NCBI RefSeq assembly: GCF_039540375.1 | Contig: NZ_BAABEX010000003.1 | Location: 112,157 to 176,156, forward strand | Direction: 5' to 3' | Source of the DNA: Acidovorax_G lacteus | GTDB taxonomy: Bacteria > Pseudomonadota > Gammaproteobacteria > Burkholderiales > Burkholderiaceae_C | Length of the DNA stretch: 64,000 nucleotides | Part shown: one piece after another, positions 18,603 through 28,191 of the stretch | Position numbering within the stretch: position 1 is the first letter of the stretch | How the letters are laid out: each line of letters opens with the position of its first letter | Program-made: the position numbers and the translations under genes | Notes under the pieces: model-generated | The model's input: the letters and a program-made list of their open reading frames with translations, nothing else | What the model was told of the DNA's origin: nothing | Database searches by the model: none

Positions 18603-19021
18603 GGCAGGCTCCTGGGGCGCAAGGGCAAAGGGCAGATGGCGAAGGGGGCGATGGTAGCGCCGCCCGCCGCGCCCTGCTGGCGCGCACCGGCCGCCCCTGG
18701 CGTCTGCGGGGCTGGGGGCGTGCAAGGCGCTGTGGCGATACGGTGTGGCGGTACGCAATGCGGTGTGTCGTGAGGGGGCTGCATACCGCTGGCGTGTGCG
18801 GGGCCGGGGTGGGCCATGCGGCCGTCGGGGGCTGGGTTGAGCGGGCTGGCGGGAGACATGAACCCCTGCAGCCCACACCCCACGCACCACCGTCTGCGGA
18901 ACCTCGGCTGCGCAGCAGGGTCATTGCACGGGTGGGTACGCTGTGCGTGCACGTGCGGCGTACGCCCCCCGCCGCCTCGCTTGCCTTTATCGCTCTTGTT
19001 CCACTTTTGTAGCGCCCGACC
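18603..19021. other. Intergenic region without a recognisable gene (419 bp)
   Basis: This GC-rich stretch separates the divergent DsbA-family gene and the TerB-like gene and must hold their promoters. I see short imperfect repetition of GCGGTGTG/GCGGTACG-like text near 18680-18770 but no convincing coding sequence, RNA gene or operator. The last 50 bases before the TerB-like gene are AT-richer. Confidence 0.4.
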
Positions 19022-20110
19022 ATGACCCCTGACCAGCAACGCGCCCTGCTCACCATCGCCCTGCACGCCGCCTTTGCCGATGGCCGCAAGGACGACGCCG
19101 AACGCGAGGAGATCCGCCGCATCGCCGAAAGCCTGGCGCTGGAGGGCCAGCGCCCCGACCTGACCCGGCTGGTGCAAGACGTGCTGCTGCAGCGCGCGCC
19201 GCTGGAGGCGTCTGCCGCGCTGCTGCAAGAAGGCGCGCACCGCCACCTGGCCTACGAAATGGCCGTGTGCGTGTGCGACGTGGACGGCCAGCAAAGCGAT
19301 GGCGAGCGCGCCTTTCTGGCACGCCTGCGCCCGCTGCTGGGCCTGGACGCGCAGGAAGCCGCCACGCTGCAGCAGCAGCCTGACGCACTGGCGGCAGCCG
19401 CCGACGCCATGGCCACGCCCTACGCCCACGGCCCGGCACCGGCCCCGTCGCCTGCCGCGTCGCCCGCGGCCGGGGGCCTGGGCGGCTGGGCCGCGGCCGC
19501 GGGTGCTGCTGCCGCGGCGGCCGCAGGCCTGGGCATGGCCAAGGCGGGCGCCCCCGCCCCGCTGCCGCCCGAGGCCACCACGCCCTCGGCGGCGCTGGCC
19601 AGCGGGGTGGACAAGACCATCCTGAACTACGCCATCCTGACCGGCGCGCTGGAGCTGCTGCCGCAGTCCTGGGCGTCCATGGCCATCATCCCGCTGCAGA
19701 TCAAGCTGGTGCACAGCGTGGGCAAGGCCTACGGGGTGGAGCTGGACCAGGGCCACATCAAGGAGTTCATTGCCGCAGCAGGCGTGGGCATCACCTCGCA
19801 GTACCTGGAGCAGTTTGGCCGCAAGCTGCTGGGCGGCCTGCTGGGCCAGGTGGCGGGCCGCACAGGCGCGCGCATCGGCAGCGCGGCCACCGGCATGGCG
19901 TTCTCGTTTGCCACCACCTATGCGCTGGGGCAGGTGGCACAGCGCTACTACGCCGGGGGCCGCACCATGAGCACGGCGCTGCTGCGCCAGACCTTCCAGG
20001 ACCTGCTGGGCCCGGCCCGCGACCTGCAGCCCCAGTACCTGAGCCAGATCCGCGAAAAAGCCGCCACGCTCGACGCCGCGCAGGTCATGGCCATGGTGCG
20101 CGGGCGCTGA
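19022..20110 (+). CDS. TerB-like N-terminal domain protein with membrane-associated C-terminal domain
   Basis: The 362-residue protein has two parts. Residues 1-125 form a helical TerB/tellurite-resistance-like domain: LLTIALHAAFADGRKDDAEREEIRRIA then a second repeat CVCDVDGQQSDGERAFLARLRPLLGL, each with the D-G-x-x-x-x-x-E pattern of metal-binding TerB repeats. An Ala/Pro-rich linker of about 60 residues follows. The C-terminal half (LNYAILTGALELLPQSWASMAIIPLQIKLVHSVG... AAAGVGITSQYLEQFGRKLLGG) resembles DUF697/YcjF-type membrane-associated regions. A repeat hairpin follows the gene. Function is unknown; envelope stress is only a guess. Confidence 0.6.
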   Translation: MTPDQQRALLTIALHAAFADGRKDDAEREEIRRIAESLALEGQRPDLTRLVQDVLLQRAPLEASAALLQEGAHRHLAYEMAVCVCDVDGQQSDGERAFLARLRPLLGLDAQEAATLQQQPDALAAAADAMATPYAHGPAPAPSPAASPAAGGLGGWAAAAGAAAAAAAGLGMAKAGAPAPLPPEATTPSAALASGVDKTILNYAILTGALELLPQSWASMAIIPLQIKLVHSVGKAYGVELDQGHIKEFIAAAGVGITSQYLEQFGRKLLGGLLGQVAGRTGARIGSAATGMAFSFATTYALGQVAQRYYAGGRTMSTALLRQTFQDLLGPARDLQPQYLSQIREKAATLDAAQVMAMVRGR

Positions 20111-20139
20111 GCGGTTGGTACCACCACCAGAACGCTCCT

Positions 20140-20184
20140 GATTTGATAGCTGCTCGTGCTGGAGAAATAAGCACGAGCAGCCAT
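20140..20184 (-). repeat. Double-hairpin intergenic repeat, copy 4 (reverse orientation)
   Basis: Read on the minus strand, GCTGCTCGTGCTTA...AGCACGAGCAGC is followed by AGCTATCAAAT. The second small hairpin is incomplete. It is the only clear copy in minus orientation. Confidence 0.82.
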
Positions 20185-20237
20185 TTTGACCGACCCGACC
20201 CGCTGTCAGCAGGTCCCGCAGCCCGCCGCCGGGCCGC

Positions 20238-21605
20238 ATGCCACAATCGGCCATGGTTTTCGTGCCGCCCACCGACGCCTATGCCCAGGCCAGCGCTGCT
20301 GCGCAGCCCTCCTCCAGCGCCGCCCCCGATGCCCCGGCCGCCACCCCGGCCATGACCACGCTCTACGGCCATGCGGTCGGCCCGCTGAACACCGCCTACT
20401 ACCTGGACGTGTTCGACCGGCTCGACGGCTCGGGCCGCAGCACCGTGGGCTGGAACTGGGCGGCTGCGCTGTGTACGCTGAACTGGCTGATCTACCGGCG
20501 GCTGTGGAACGCCGCCCTGGTGTATCTGGCCGCCGCGGAAGGCCTGGCCCTGCTGGTGTTTGGCGTGGGCCGCCCGCTGCTCGACTGGCCTGCCCCGGTG
20601 GAATGGGGCGTGATCGGCGCGTTCGTGCTGGCCAGCATCGTCGTGCCCGGCTGGTACGGCAACGGGCTGATGTACGCCGAGGTGCGCAAACGCATCGACC
20701 GCGCGCTCACCGCCTCGGCCACGGTGGCCGAAGCGGGTGAGCGCCTGGAGCGCGAAGCCCCCACGCGCCGCCGCCTGCAGTGGATCGTGGCGGCCAATGC
20801 GGCGCTGGCGCTGCTCGCCGTGCTGGCCGCGCTGTGGTGGCCCAAGGGGCCGATTCCCGGGGCCAGCCCGCAGCCCGAGCCCCGGGTGTGGGATGGCAGC
20901 GGGTCCGCGGGCCCCGCGCCTGCTGCGTCGGCGGCTGCTACAGCGCAGGCCGCGGCCCCCGAGAGCGCAGCATCGGCTGCGGCCCTGCCCACCAGCGCTG
21001 CGGCAGACACGCCAGCCAGCCCCCCGCAAGCGGCAGCGCCTGCGGCGCAGCCCCTGTCACAGCCTGCATCACAGCCCGCCCAGGCCAGCGCTGCCACCGA
21101 GACACCGCAGGCCGCAGCACCCGCACCCGCTTCGGCACCCGCCTCTGCCCCTGCGGCCACAGCCGCACCGCCCGGCCCGAAGGCGTCGGCACCGGCCCCC
21201 ACAGCCTCCACCCCGCCCAGCCCGCAGAGCCGGAGCACCGCCCGCGAGGCCAGCGCTCCCGAATCGGCACGCCCCGCCGCACGCGAGACCGCCCGCGCCA
21301 CCGAACGCAAGGCGAGCGGCCCAGCCCCGGCCGCCAGCCGCGACCAGGCCCTGGTGCCGGTGGGCAGCGCACCTGGCTTCTATCTGAACGTGGGCCTGTT
21401 TGCGGACGAGGCCAACGCCCGCAAGGCGCAGGCGCGGCTGCTCAACGAGGGGTTGCCAGCATTCCGTCAGGAACTCGACACCACCCAAGGACGGCGCATC
21501 CGCGTGCGCGTGGGGCCCTACGCCACCCGGGCGCAGGCCGAGCGGGCCGCGGCCTCGGTGCGCGCCCTCTCGCTCGAAGCCGTGGTGTTTCAGAAGAAGC
21601 ACTGA
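20238..21605 (+). CDS. DUF2628/SPOR-domain inner-membrane protein
   Basis: The 455-residue protein has an N-terminal DUF2628-like membrane region (GWNWAAALCTLNWLIYRRLWNAALVYL, then further hydrophobic segments to about residue 210). A very long Ala/Pro/Ser-rich linker (about 215-375) follows, and the protein ends with a SPOR domain (GFYLNVGLFADEANARKAQARL, RVRVGPYATRAQAERAAA). SPOR domains bind denuded glycan strands at division septa. The linker is long enough to span the periplasm, so the expected topology is inner-membrane anchor with periplasmic SPOR. A start five codons downstream is equally possible; neither has a strong ribosome site. Confidence 0.8.
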   Translation: MPQSAMVFVPPTDAYAQASAAAQPSSSAAPDAPAATPAMTTLYGHAVGPLNTAYYLDVFDRLDGSGRSTVGWNWAAALCTLNWLIYRRLWNAALVYLAAAEGLALLVFGVGRPLLDWPAPVEWGVIGAFVLASIVVPGWYGNGLMYAEVRKRIDRALTASATVAEAGERLEREAPTRRRLQWIVAANAALALLAVLAALWWPKGPIPGASPQPEPRVWDGSGSAGPAPAASAAATAQAAAPESAASAAALPTSAAADTPASPPQAAAPAAQPLSQPASQPAQASAATETPQAAAPAPASAPASAPAATAAPPGPKASAPAPTASTPPSPQSRSTAREASAPESARPAARETARATERKASGPAPAASRDQALVPVGSAPGFYLNVGLFADEANARKAQARLLNEGLPAFRQELDTTQGRRIRVRVGPYATRAQAERAAASVRALSLEAVVFQKKH

Positions 21606-21767
21606 CAGTGCATCGTGCGCCGAACGGCGCACGGCGGACGGGCAAAGTCAAGCCCCCGAAGAGTCCGACGCACAGGCGGACACCAACGCTCACGAACCGT
21701 CACAAATGCGCTATGGTTCGGGGTGCCCTGAGTTTTCACAGGGTCTTCGAGGCGGTGCCGGGTCGGC

Positions 21768-24278
21768 ATGCGCCCCCGAACTCTCCAACACCTGTCATCT
21801 GTGGACGCTCTCCCGGACCTCCAGCGCCGCAAGCTCGCACTGTCGCTCACCCCGGCAGACGAGGCGCTTTTGCAGCAACTGTGCGCACACATCGGCACGG
21901 CGGCACCGGCGTTGCTAGCGGGTTTTGAGCAACGCCTGGCGGCTTTCGACGAAGCGCAATCCCCACTGCCCGACAGTGCGCGCCTGCTGCTGCATGAGAC
22001 GCTGCCCCAGGTGCTCGATCGCCTGCTCAGCGGCGCGCTGGACGCAGACTACGGACGCGAGCGCTGCCGTATCGGGGCCGAACATGCCCAGATGGGTATT
22101 TCGCCGGTCTGGTACCTCGGCGCTTACGCGCATTACCTGACCCACCTGATGCCGCAGCTTGAAGCCAGCGGACTGCCGCCCACCCGTGCCGTGCAGGCAC
22201 TGCTCAAGGCGGCCCTGCTGGACCTGAGCCTGGCGCTGGACTGCTATGTGACGCACCGCGATGCGAACCTGGCAGAGATGCACGACCACCACGGCGCGCT
22301 CGCGCACCTGCCCATGGCCACCCTGGTGGTCACGGGCGAGTTGGACATCGTGTATGCCAACCCCGCATTCGGCGGCATGTTCGGTACCGAGTCAGCGCTG
22401 CTGCGCGGCCTTCCGCTGGGCCACGTGATCGACACGATGCCGCTCCAGGCGCTGGTGCGACAGGCCATGGAAGCCGACGTACCCGCGCAAACACTGACCT
22501 TGCAGGCCACGAACGGCCAAGCCTCCGTGCCAGCCCTGGTCACCGTCCAGCGCATTCGCCATCAGGCGGCCGATGCCGCCCCCGTGCGGATGCTGCTGGT
22601 GATGGAAGACCGCCGCGCGCAAGCGCAGCTCACGCGCGATCTGTTCAACGCCCAGACCGTGGCCGGTATCGGCACCTGGCAGGTTCAGACGCCGGGCATG
22701 TTCGAGCTGACCCCGCAGGCTGCGCGCCTATTTGGCTGGACACCCGGTGTGCCGGCCACGCTGCAAGACCTGCTGGGCTGTGTGCATCCGGAAGACCGCG
22801 TGCGGGTGGAGCAGGAATGGCACGCCGCCCTGACCACCGGCCGCTTCCGTGAAGAGTGCCGCGTGCACACCAGCGCCCGGATTCGATGGCTGGAACTGCG
22901 CGGCAGCCTGGAGGCTGACAGTACACGCCGCCTCATTCACGCACATGGCACGGTGCTCGACATCACCGAACGCAAGCGCGCCGAGCACACGATGGAGCGC
23001 CTGGCGTTCTACGACACCCTGACCGGGCTGCCCAATCGCACCAACGGCACCATGCTCGCGCAGCGGCTGCTGGAGCACGCCCGCGCGCAGCAGTGCGGTG
23101 CCTCGGTGATGTATGTGGACCTCGACCGGTTCAAGGACATCAACGATGCCCACGGGCAATCGGTCGGCGATGCGGTGCTGCTGAGCGTGGCCCACCGCCT
23201 CGGAGGTCTGTGTGGCCCACGGGACGTGCTGTGCCGTGTCGGCAGCGACGAGTTCATCTGCGTGCACCTGCGCGAGCCAGGCGAGGACCCACAGCTCCAG
23301 GGTCAGCGCATTGCCGAGGCGATCTCCACCCCCGTCACCGTGGAACACCTGACCTTCCACACCTCCGCAAGCATCGGGGTGGCCCTCTTTCCCGAGCATG
23401 GTGACGAGGTGGAGCACCTGTTGCAGCAGGCCAATGCGGCGATGGGCGACGTCAAGGCCCGGGGCGGCGGCGTGCTGCTCTACACCACGGCCCTGGGCGA
23501 GCGTCTGCAGCGCCGCCTGGCCCTGGGCGCGCGGCTGGCCCAGGCGCTGGCCCAGGGCGAACTGCAGTTGTACTACCAGCCCAAGGTGCATCTGCCGTCT
23601 GGCGAACTCAGCGGTGTCGAGGCCCTGGCCCGGTGGCACACGAGCGAGTGGGGCTGGATCAGCCCGGCGGAGTTCGTCCCCATTGCCGAAGAGCGCGGAC
23701 TGGTGGGCGCACTGGTGGAGTGGGGTCTGGCCCGTGCGTCGGCCGATCTGCGGCAGTGGAAAGCGCAAGGCGCACGCAGACTGCCGCACATTGCCGTCAA
23801 CGTGTCGGCTGCGCAGATGATGGACGAGCGTTTTCCTGAACGCGCCTTGCAGATCGTGCGCAGCCACGGTGCCGAGCCCGCCCAGATCGATCTGGAGCTC
23901 ACCGAGTCTGCGCTGATGAACGATCCGGACCGGGCGCGTCAGATCGCCTCGCAGCTCGTGGCCGCAGGCTTCCGCCTGTCCATCGACGACTTTGGCACGG
24001 GCTATTCGTCGCTGGCGCGGCTGCAGGGATTTCCGGTGGCACAGCTCAAGATCGACATGTCTTTTGTGCGCACCATGGTCAGCGACAGCGGCAGTCATGC
24101 CATTGTGGCCACCATCATCAGCATGGCCCGGGCCCTGCGCCTGCAAACCGTGGCCGAAGGCGTGGAAGAAGAGAGCCAGGCACAGGCCCTGACCCAGTTG
24201 CAGTGCGACGAGGCGCAGGGCTACCTGTTCGCCAAACCCATGCCCGCCGACGCCCTGTGGGAGCAATGGCTGCGCTGA
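21768..24278 (+). CDS. Globin-coupled sensor PAS-GGDEF-EAL protein (cyclic di-GMP)
   Basis: The 836-residue protein reads, in order: a globin-coupled sensor (about 25-175) with proximal His106 in RIGAEHAQMG and GISPVWYLGAYAHYLTHL; a PAS domain (about 180-290); a second PAS ending VLDITERKRAE; a GGDEF domain whose signature is degenerate, GSDEF, without the RxxD I-site; and an EAL domain with catalytic motifs intact (EALARWH, NVSAAQM, ELTESALM, IDDFGTGYSSL, LKID, EGVEE, QGYLF). The most likely net activity is haem/oxygen-regulated phosphodiesterase, though GSDEF does not strictly exclude cyclase activity. It is convergent with a dedicated diguanylate cyclase. Confidence 0.92.
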   Translation: MRPRTLQHLSSVDALPDLQRRKLALSLTPADEALLQQLCAHIGTAAPALLAGFEQRLAAFDEAQSPLPDSARLLLHETLPQVLDRLLSGALDADYGRERCRIGAEHAQMGISPVWYLGAYAHYLTHLMPQLEASGLPPTRAVQALLKAALLDLSLALDCYVTHRDANLAEMHDHHGALAHLPMATLVVTGELDIVYANPAFGGMFGTESALLRGLPLGHVIDTMPLQALVRQAMEADVPAQTLTLQATNGQASVPALVTVQRIRHQAADAAPVRMLLVMEDRRAQAQLTRDLFNAQTVAGIGTWQVQTPGMFELTPQAARLFGWTPGVPATLQDLLGCVHPEDRVRVEQEWHAALTTGRFREECRVHTSARIRWLELRGSLEADSTRRLIHAHGTVLDITERKRAEHTMERLAFYDTLTGLPNRTNGTMLAQRLLEHARAQQCGASVMYVDLDRFKDINDAHGQSVGDAVLLSVAHRLGGLCGPRDVLCRVGSDEFICVHLREPGEDPQLQGQRIAEAISTPVTVEHLTFHTSASIGVALFPEHGDEVEHLLQQANAAMGDVKARGGGVLLYTTALGERLQRRLALGARLAQALAQGELQLYYQPKVHLPSGELSGVEALARWHTSEWGWISPAEFVPIAEERGLVGALVEWGLARASADLRQWKAQGARRLPHIAVNVSAAQMMDERFPERALQIVRSHGAEPAQIDLELTESALMNDPDRARQIASQLVAAGFRLSIDDFGTGYSSLARLQGFPVAQLKIDMSFVRTMVSDSGSHAIVATIISMARALRLQTVAEGVEEESQAQALTQLQCDEAQGYLFAKPMPADALWEQWLR

Positions 24279-24299
24279 GACAGCGCCCAGGCTGTCAGA

Positions 24300-26030
24300 T
24301 CACGCTCCGGCTCTGCGCCGGGCCTTGTCGGCATACATGGCGCGGTCGGCCTGGCTGAGCAAGGCCTCGGCATCCATCGCATCCCCCGGGCACGCCGCCG
24401 TGCCCACCGAAAAGCCCAAGGTCACCACCAGATCGCCCAGGTGGCAAGGCTGCCCAAATGCTTCGCGCAGGCGGCGCACCAGGGCGGGGGTGCTGTCTTC
24501 CGGGCGCAGGCCGCGCTGCAGCACCACGAATTCGTCGCCCCCCAGGCGCGCCACCACGTCGGATTCGCGCACCACGTCACGCAGGCGCTGCGCAGCCCAG
24601 ACCAGCGCCCGGTCGCCCACGGCATGGCCATGCCGGTCGTTGATCGGCTTGAAGCCGTCCAGGTCCAGGTACAGCACGGCACAGCCAATGCCGGTGCGAC
24701 GGGCCATGGCCACCTCGCTGACCAGGCGGTCCATGAACATGGCACGGTTGAGCAAGCCCGTGAGCACGTCGTGGCTGGCCAGGTAGCGGATGTTCTCTTC
24801 CTGGTGGCGCCGCTCCGTAATGTCGGTGTAGGTGCGCAGCATGCTGCCGTCCCGCACGGCAATCGAGCGCACCTCGATCAGCCGACCGCTGCGCAGGCGT
24901 CGCTCGTACACCTTGGGAATCTGCAGCTGCTCGGGAGACGACAGATAGCGCTGCACCTCGGGGGAGACGTCGGAAAATTCGCCGCGCTGACGCTGGTACG
25001 CGATCATGTCCGCCAGCCTCGGCCGGTTTGCCAGCACCTCGGCGGGCAGATCCAGCAGCTCCGACACGCGGCCGTTGCACAGCTCGACCACGCCTTCGGC
25101 GTTGACCAGGGTCACGCCCTGGTCCATGTTCTCCAGCGTGGCCTCCAGCAAGGCGGACTTGTGCCGCAGCTGCCGCTCGCTCTCACGGGCTGCGGCCTCG
25201 GCCTCGGCCAGCAGGCGCTGCTGGCGCTTGAGCTCGGAGATGTCCACGTGCGCGTAGAACACCGAACCCTGCGCACCGGGCCGTGCAATGACCCGGAAAC
25301 ACCGGTGCCGGGGCATGGGCAGCTCGAACGGAGCCCCCGCAAAACGCATGTTCTCTGCCAGCGTCCCCAGCCCTTCGCGGAACACCGGGTCGTGCGCCTG
25401 GCCACACTGCTGCCAGGCGAGGCGATAGACCGCCTCCAGCGTCAGCCCGCGCACGACACACCGGCTGTCGAAACCATACAAGGTGAGGAACGACTCGTTG
25501 CACCATTGGATCACCCCGTCGGCGCCGCACACCATCAGCCCGTCGGGCACCTGGTCGAGCCATTCCATGCTCGGCCCTGCCGCCGGCGTCGCATCGGGCC
25601 ATGGAGCATCCGGGGGACCCGACAGCACCCGCCACAGGCGCACCCGCCCCAGACGGGCCAGCGGAAGCGAAGACACCTGGATGCGCTGGCCCAGGTGCTC
25701 AAAAATGAAGGGCTGACCCTGGCTGCGATGGCGCTCCAGACCGGCGGCGATGTAACGGTCCATCTGCGGCCTCTCCTGAGCGGTCAGCCGTCCTGCGTAG
25801 AAGCGGCGCAGGTTGTCTGCGTAGGGCTCCCCGACGTGGACGTGGCCTTCATGTTCGGGAAACAGCCGCAGGAAGGTCCGATTCCAGGCCAGGGTGCGGT
25901 CTTCGGTATCGAATACGCACAGGGCCACGTCCAGCCCGTCGAGCATGGCCGCCATGGACCGCAGCAACTCGAGTTCCGGGTCATCGGGTCGGGCGAAAAC
26001 GTCCGGCGAAGAGTTCAAGGACAACGACAT
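24300..26030 (-). CDS. PAS-domain diguanylate cyclase (GGDEF)
   Basis: From MSLSLNSSPDVF the product has 576 residues and no TM segment. Three PAS-like domains are visible (about 25-140, 150-290 and 310-415), the middle one ending near a coiled coil (LKRQQRLLAEAEAAARESERQL) and the last with TDITERRHQEE. The GGDEF domain has an intact signature at residues 497-501 and an inhibitory I-site RESD exactly five residues before it, so product inhibition by cyclic di-GMP is likely. It makes cyclic di-GMP from two GTP in the cytoplasm. The longer open frame is not supported by homology. Confidence 0.92.
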   Translation of the reverse strand: MSLSLNSSPDVFARPDDPELELLRSMAAMLDGLDVALCVFDTEDRTLAWNRTFLRLFPEHEGHVHVGEPYADNLRRFYAGRLTAQERPQMDRYIAAGLERHRSQGQPFIFEHLGQRIQVSSLPLARLGRVRLWRVLSGPPDAPWPDATPAAGPSMEWLDQVPDGLMVCGADGVIQWCNESFLTLYGFDSRCVVRGLTLEAVYRLAWQQCGQAHDPVFREGLGTLAENMRFAGAPFELPMPRHRCFRVIARPGAQGSVFYAHVDISELKRQQRLLAEAEAAARESERQLRHKSALLEATLENMDQGVTLVNAEGVVELCNGRVSELLDLPAEVLANRPRLADMIAYQRQRGEFSDVSPEVQRYLSSPEQLQIPKVYERRLRSGRLIEVRSIAVRDGSMLRTYTDITERRHQEENIRYLASHDVLTGLLNRAMFMDRLVSEVAMARRTGIGCAVLYLDLDGFKPINDRHGHAVGDRALVWAAQRLRDVVRESDVVARLGGDEFVVLQRGLRPEDSTPALVRRLREAFGQPCHLGDLVVTLGFSVGTAACPGDAMDAEALLSQADRAMYADKARRRAGA

Positions 26031-26293
26031 GGGCGGGCAGACGACGCGGCGCGTGCAAACCATCGTAGCGCCTCGGTGGGCGTCACAACGACGGAATGTC
26101 CCAGTATCGTCGTCGAATGATCTTGCACGACCCTTGCAGCGGGGCCCATGGCGGCGCAGTGCATGGCCCACCCAGTGCGGCGCAGGGGTATGCATGCCAC
26201 CGGACACAGCGCTGCCCGCGCGGGGGCACACTCCAAAACCGTGCACTGGCGTGCGGTGTGGGCCGCGCGCAGCCGCACCTGATGGAGTTCTGC

Positions 26294-27385
26294 ATGCCCC
26301 CACCTTCTGCCCCCCTGATCCGCCGTCGCAGCCTGCTGGCTGGCCTGGGTCTGGCCAGCGGACTGGCCACGCTGGGCTGCGCCTCGCACAACGCCCCCGC
26401 CCGCAGCACCACCGCCACCGACCTGGAAGGCGATGGCTGGACCGCGCTGGAAGCCGATTGGCACGACGCCACCCGCGCGCGCGACGTGCCGGTGCGTCTG
26501 TACCTGCCGCAGCGGGCCGCAGCGGTGAGCTACCCCCCCACCGCTGTGCTTCAGGCAGGCACCGGCGCGCTGCCGCTGGTGGTGTTCTCGCACGGCATCG
26601 GAGGGTCGCGCAGGGGCTACCGCTACCTGGGCCAGCACTGGGCCCAGCAGGGTTTTGCCAGCCTCCATGTGCAGCACGTGGGCAGCGACCAGCGCCTGTG
26701 GCGTGCGGGCAGTCTGTGGAGCCTGCCCGAGCGGCTGCAGACCGCGGCCCAGACGGCCGAGGCCCTGGACCGCGCATACGACGTGCGGTTTGCGCTCGAC
26801 ACCCTGCTGACCAGCGCCTGGGCCGCCGTGGTCGATGCCTCCCGCATGGCCGTGGCCGGCCATTCGTACGGGGCCAACACCGCTCTGCTGCTGACCGGCG
26901 CACGGGTGGAGCGCCCCGGACAACCCTCCGACCTGCGTGACCCACGCCTGCGCGGCGCGGTGCTGATTTCGGCCCCGCCGCTGTACGGCGAAGCCGACCC
27001 GCAGCGCATCCTGTCGCCCGTGCAGGTGCCCACGCTGCACATCACCGCCACCGACGACGTGATCCGCGTCCCGGGCTACTACAGCCCCGCTGCCGACCGG
27101 GTGGCCGTGTACGAACAGGTGGGCAGCCCCCACAAAACGCTGGCAGTGTTCAGCGGCGGCTCGCACAGCATGTTCACCGACCGCCTGCGCACGGGCGGTG
27201 CAGCGCTCAATCCGCGCGTGAAGCAGGCCACGCAGGCGCTGACGACGGCGTTTCTGGACGGACTGCTGCGCCAGGGCAAGCCGCCTGCGCTGCAGGACTG
27301 GGCCCACCAGCACGCGCCGCTGCTGGCACGCTTCGAGCAGCAGGGCATGCCTTTGCACGTCGGCACCCGGCGGCTCGATAGCTGA
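26294..27385 (+). CDS. Alpha/beta hydrolase of dienelactone hydrolase / PAF-acetylhydrolase type, exported
   Basis: I chose the ATG beginning MPPPSAPL because GGAG lies six bases upstream. The 363-residue protein starts with LIRRRSLLAGLGLASGLATLGC, a twin-arginine-like or lipoprotein signal ending in a possible lipobox Cys. The hydrolase core shows the oxyanion segment VFSHGIGGSRRGY, the nucleophile in GHSYGAN, an acidic residue in ITATDDVI and the catalytic His in GGSHSMF. The family hydrolyses esters or lactones; the substrate is unknown. A repeat element follows the stop. Confidence 0.82.
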   Translation: MPPPSAPLIRRRSLLAGLGLASGLATLGCASHNAPARSTTATDLEGDGWTALEADWHDATRARDVPVRLYLPQRAAAVSYPPTAVLQAGTGALPLVVFSHGIGGSRRGYRYLGQHWAQQGFASLHVQHVGSDQRLWRAGSLWSLPERLQTAAQTAEALDRAYDVRFALDTLLTSAWAAVVDASRMAVAGHSYGANTALLLTGARVERPGQPSDLRDPRLRGAVLISAPPLYGEADPQRILSPVQVPTLHITATDDVIRVPGYYSPAADRVAVYEQVGSPHKTLAVFSGGSHSMFTDRLRTGGAALNPRVKQATQALTTAFLDGLLRQGKPPALQDWAHQHAPLLARFEQQGMPLHVGTRRLDS

Positions 27386-27421
27386 GCGCGGCAATCGTCT
27401 CCGCTTGAGGTGTTTTTGGCT

Positions 27422-27469
27422 GCTCGTGCTCATAAAACAAGCACAAGCAGCTACTAAATTAATAGCAAA
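27422..27469 (+). repeat. Double-hairpin intergenic repeat, copy 5
   Basis: GCTCGTGCT...AGCACAAGC arms (one mismatch), then GCTACTAAATTAATAGC. It lies between the hydrolase and the IPTL-CTERM gene. Confidence 0.85.
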
Positions 27470-27592
27470 AGGCTCTGGAAGCGATGCCTTGTGCGCTTGT
27501 GCAGGCCTGCGCCATCCCGCCCATGCGGGATCGCACACCAGCAGGCCTCTTGCCACCATGGGCGGTACACACCTTTTGCGCCCTGCCCTGCC

Positions 27593-28183
27593 ATGCCCCC
27601 TGCACGCCGCGCCCTTCCCCTCGGGGCGCTTGCCATCGCCGCGCTTTGCGCCAGCCTCCCGGCTGCGGCCGCCTTCACCGGGGCCTACGCTCCGGCCAAC
27701 TGGACGCCCTTCACCCAAACCTTTGGCTGTGGTTCGTCTACCATCGATGTGAGCGGAGTGCCCAACACCGTGGCGCTGCGCACCGTGACGGGTTGCGCCA
27801 ACATTGCCGTCAGCTATTCGCTCACAGGCAACATCCCCGCAACCGGCACCCTGTCGTTTGACTGGAGCTACACCAGCAACTCCTTGGCGGTCACGCGCAT
27901 CGCCAGCTATACGCTCAATGGCGTCACCACCAACCTGGCGACCGGTCTCGGGCCGGCCAATGGAACGGTGACGATTCCCGTGACCGCAGGCCAGCCGTTT
28001 CAGCTGACGCTGCAGGGCGGCACCAATGCCTCGCTGACGATCACCAACTTCAACGCGCCTCAGCCGCCCGCACCGCCCCCGGGGCCTGCGGCGATTCCGA
28101 CGCTGGGCGAGTGGGCGCGCATCGGGCTGGCGGGCCTGCTGGGCCTGCTGGCCTGGGGCACGCTGCGCCGCCAGCGCCGCTGA
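27593..28183 (+). CDS. IPTL-CTERM sorting-domain surface protein
   Basis: The 196-residue protein has a signal peptide (PLGALAIAALCASLPAAAAF), a beta-rich, Thr/Asn/Ser-rich body with two cysteine pairs' worth of positions (FGCGS, TGCANI), a Pro-rich hinge, and a C-terminal sorting signal: AAIPTLGEWARIG, a hydrophobic helix (LAGLLGLLAWGTL) and a basic end RRQRR. That tripartite tail is the IPTL-CTERM signal, a relative of PEP-CTERM, recognised by an exosortase/archaeosortase-like enzyme in the inner membrane. No such sortase is encoded in the window. Location at the cell surface and function are inferred. Confidence 0.82.
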   Translation: MPPARRALPLGALAIAALCASLPAAAAFTGAYAPANWTPFTQTFGCGSSTIDVSGVPNTVALRTVTGCANIAVSYSLTGNIPATGTLSFDWSYTSNSLAVTRIASYTLNGVTTNLATGLGPANGTVTIPVTAGQPFQLTLQGGTNASLTITNFNAPQPPAPPPGPAAIPTLGEWARIGLAGLLGLLAWGTLRRQRR

Positions 28184-28191
28184 GCACTCCG

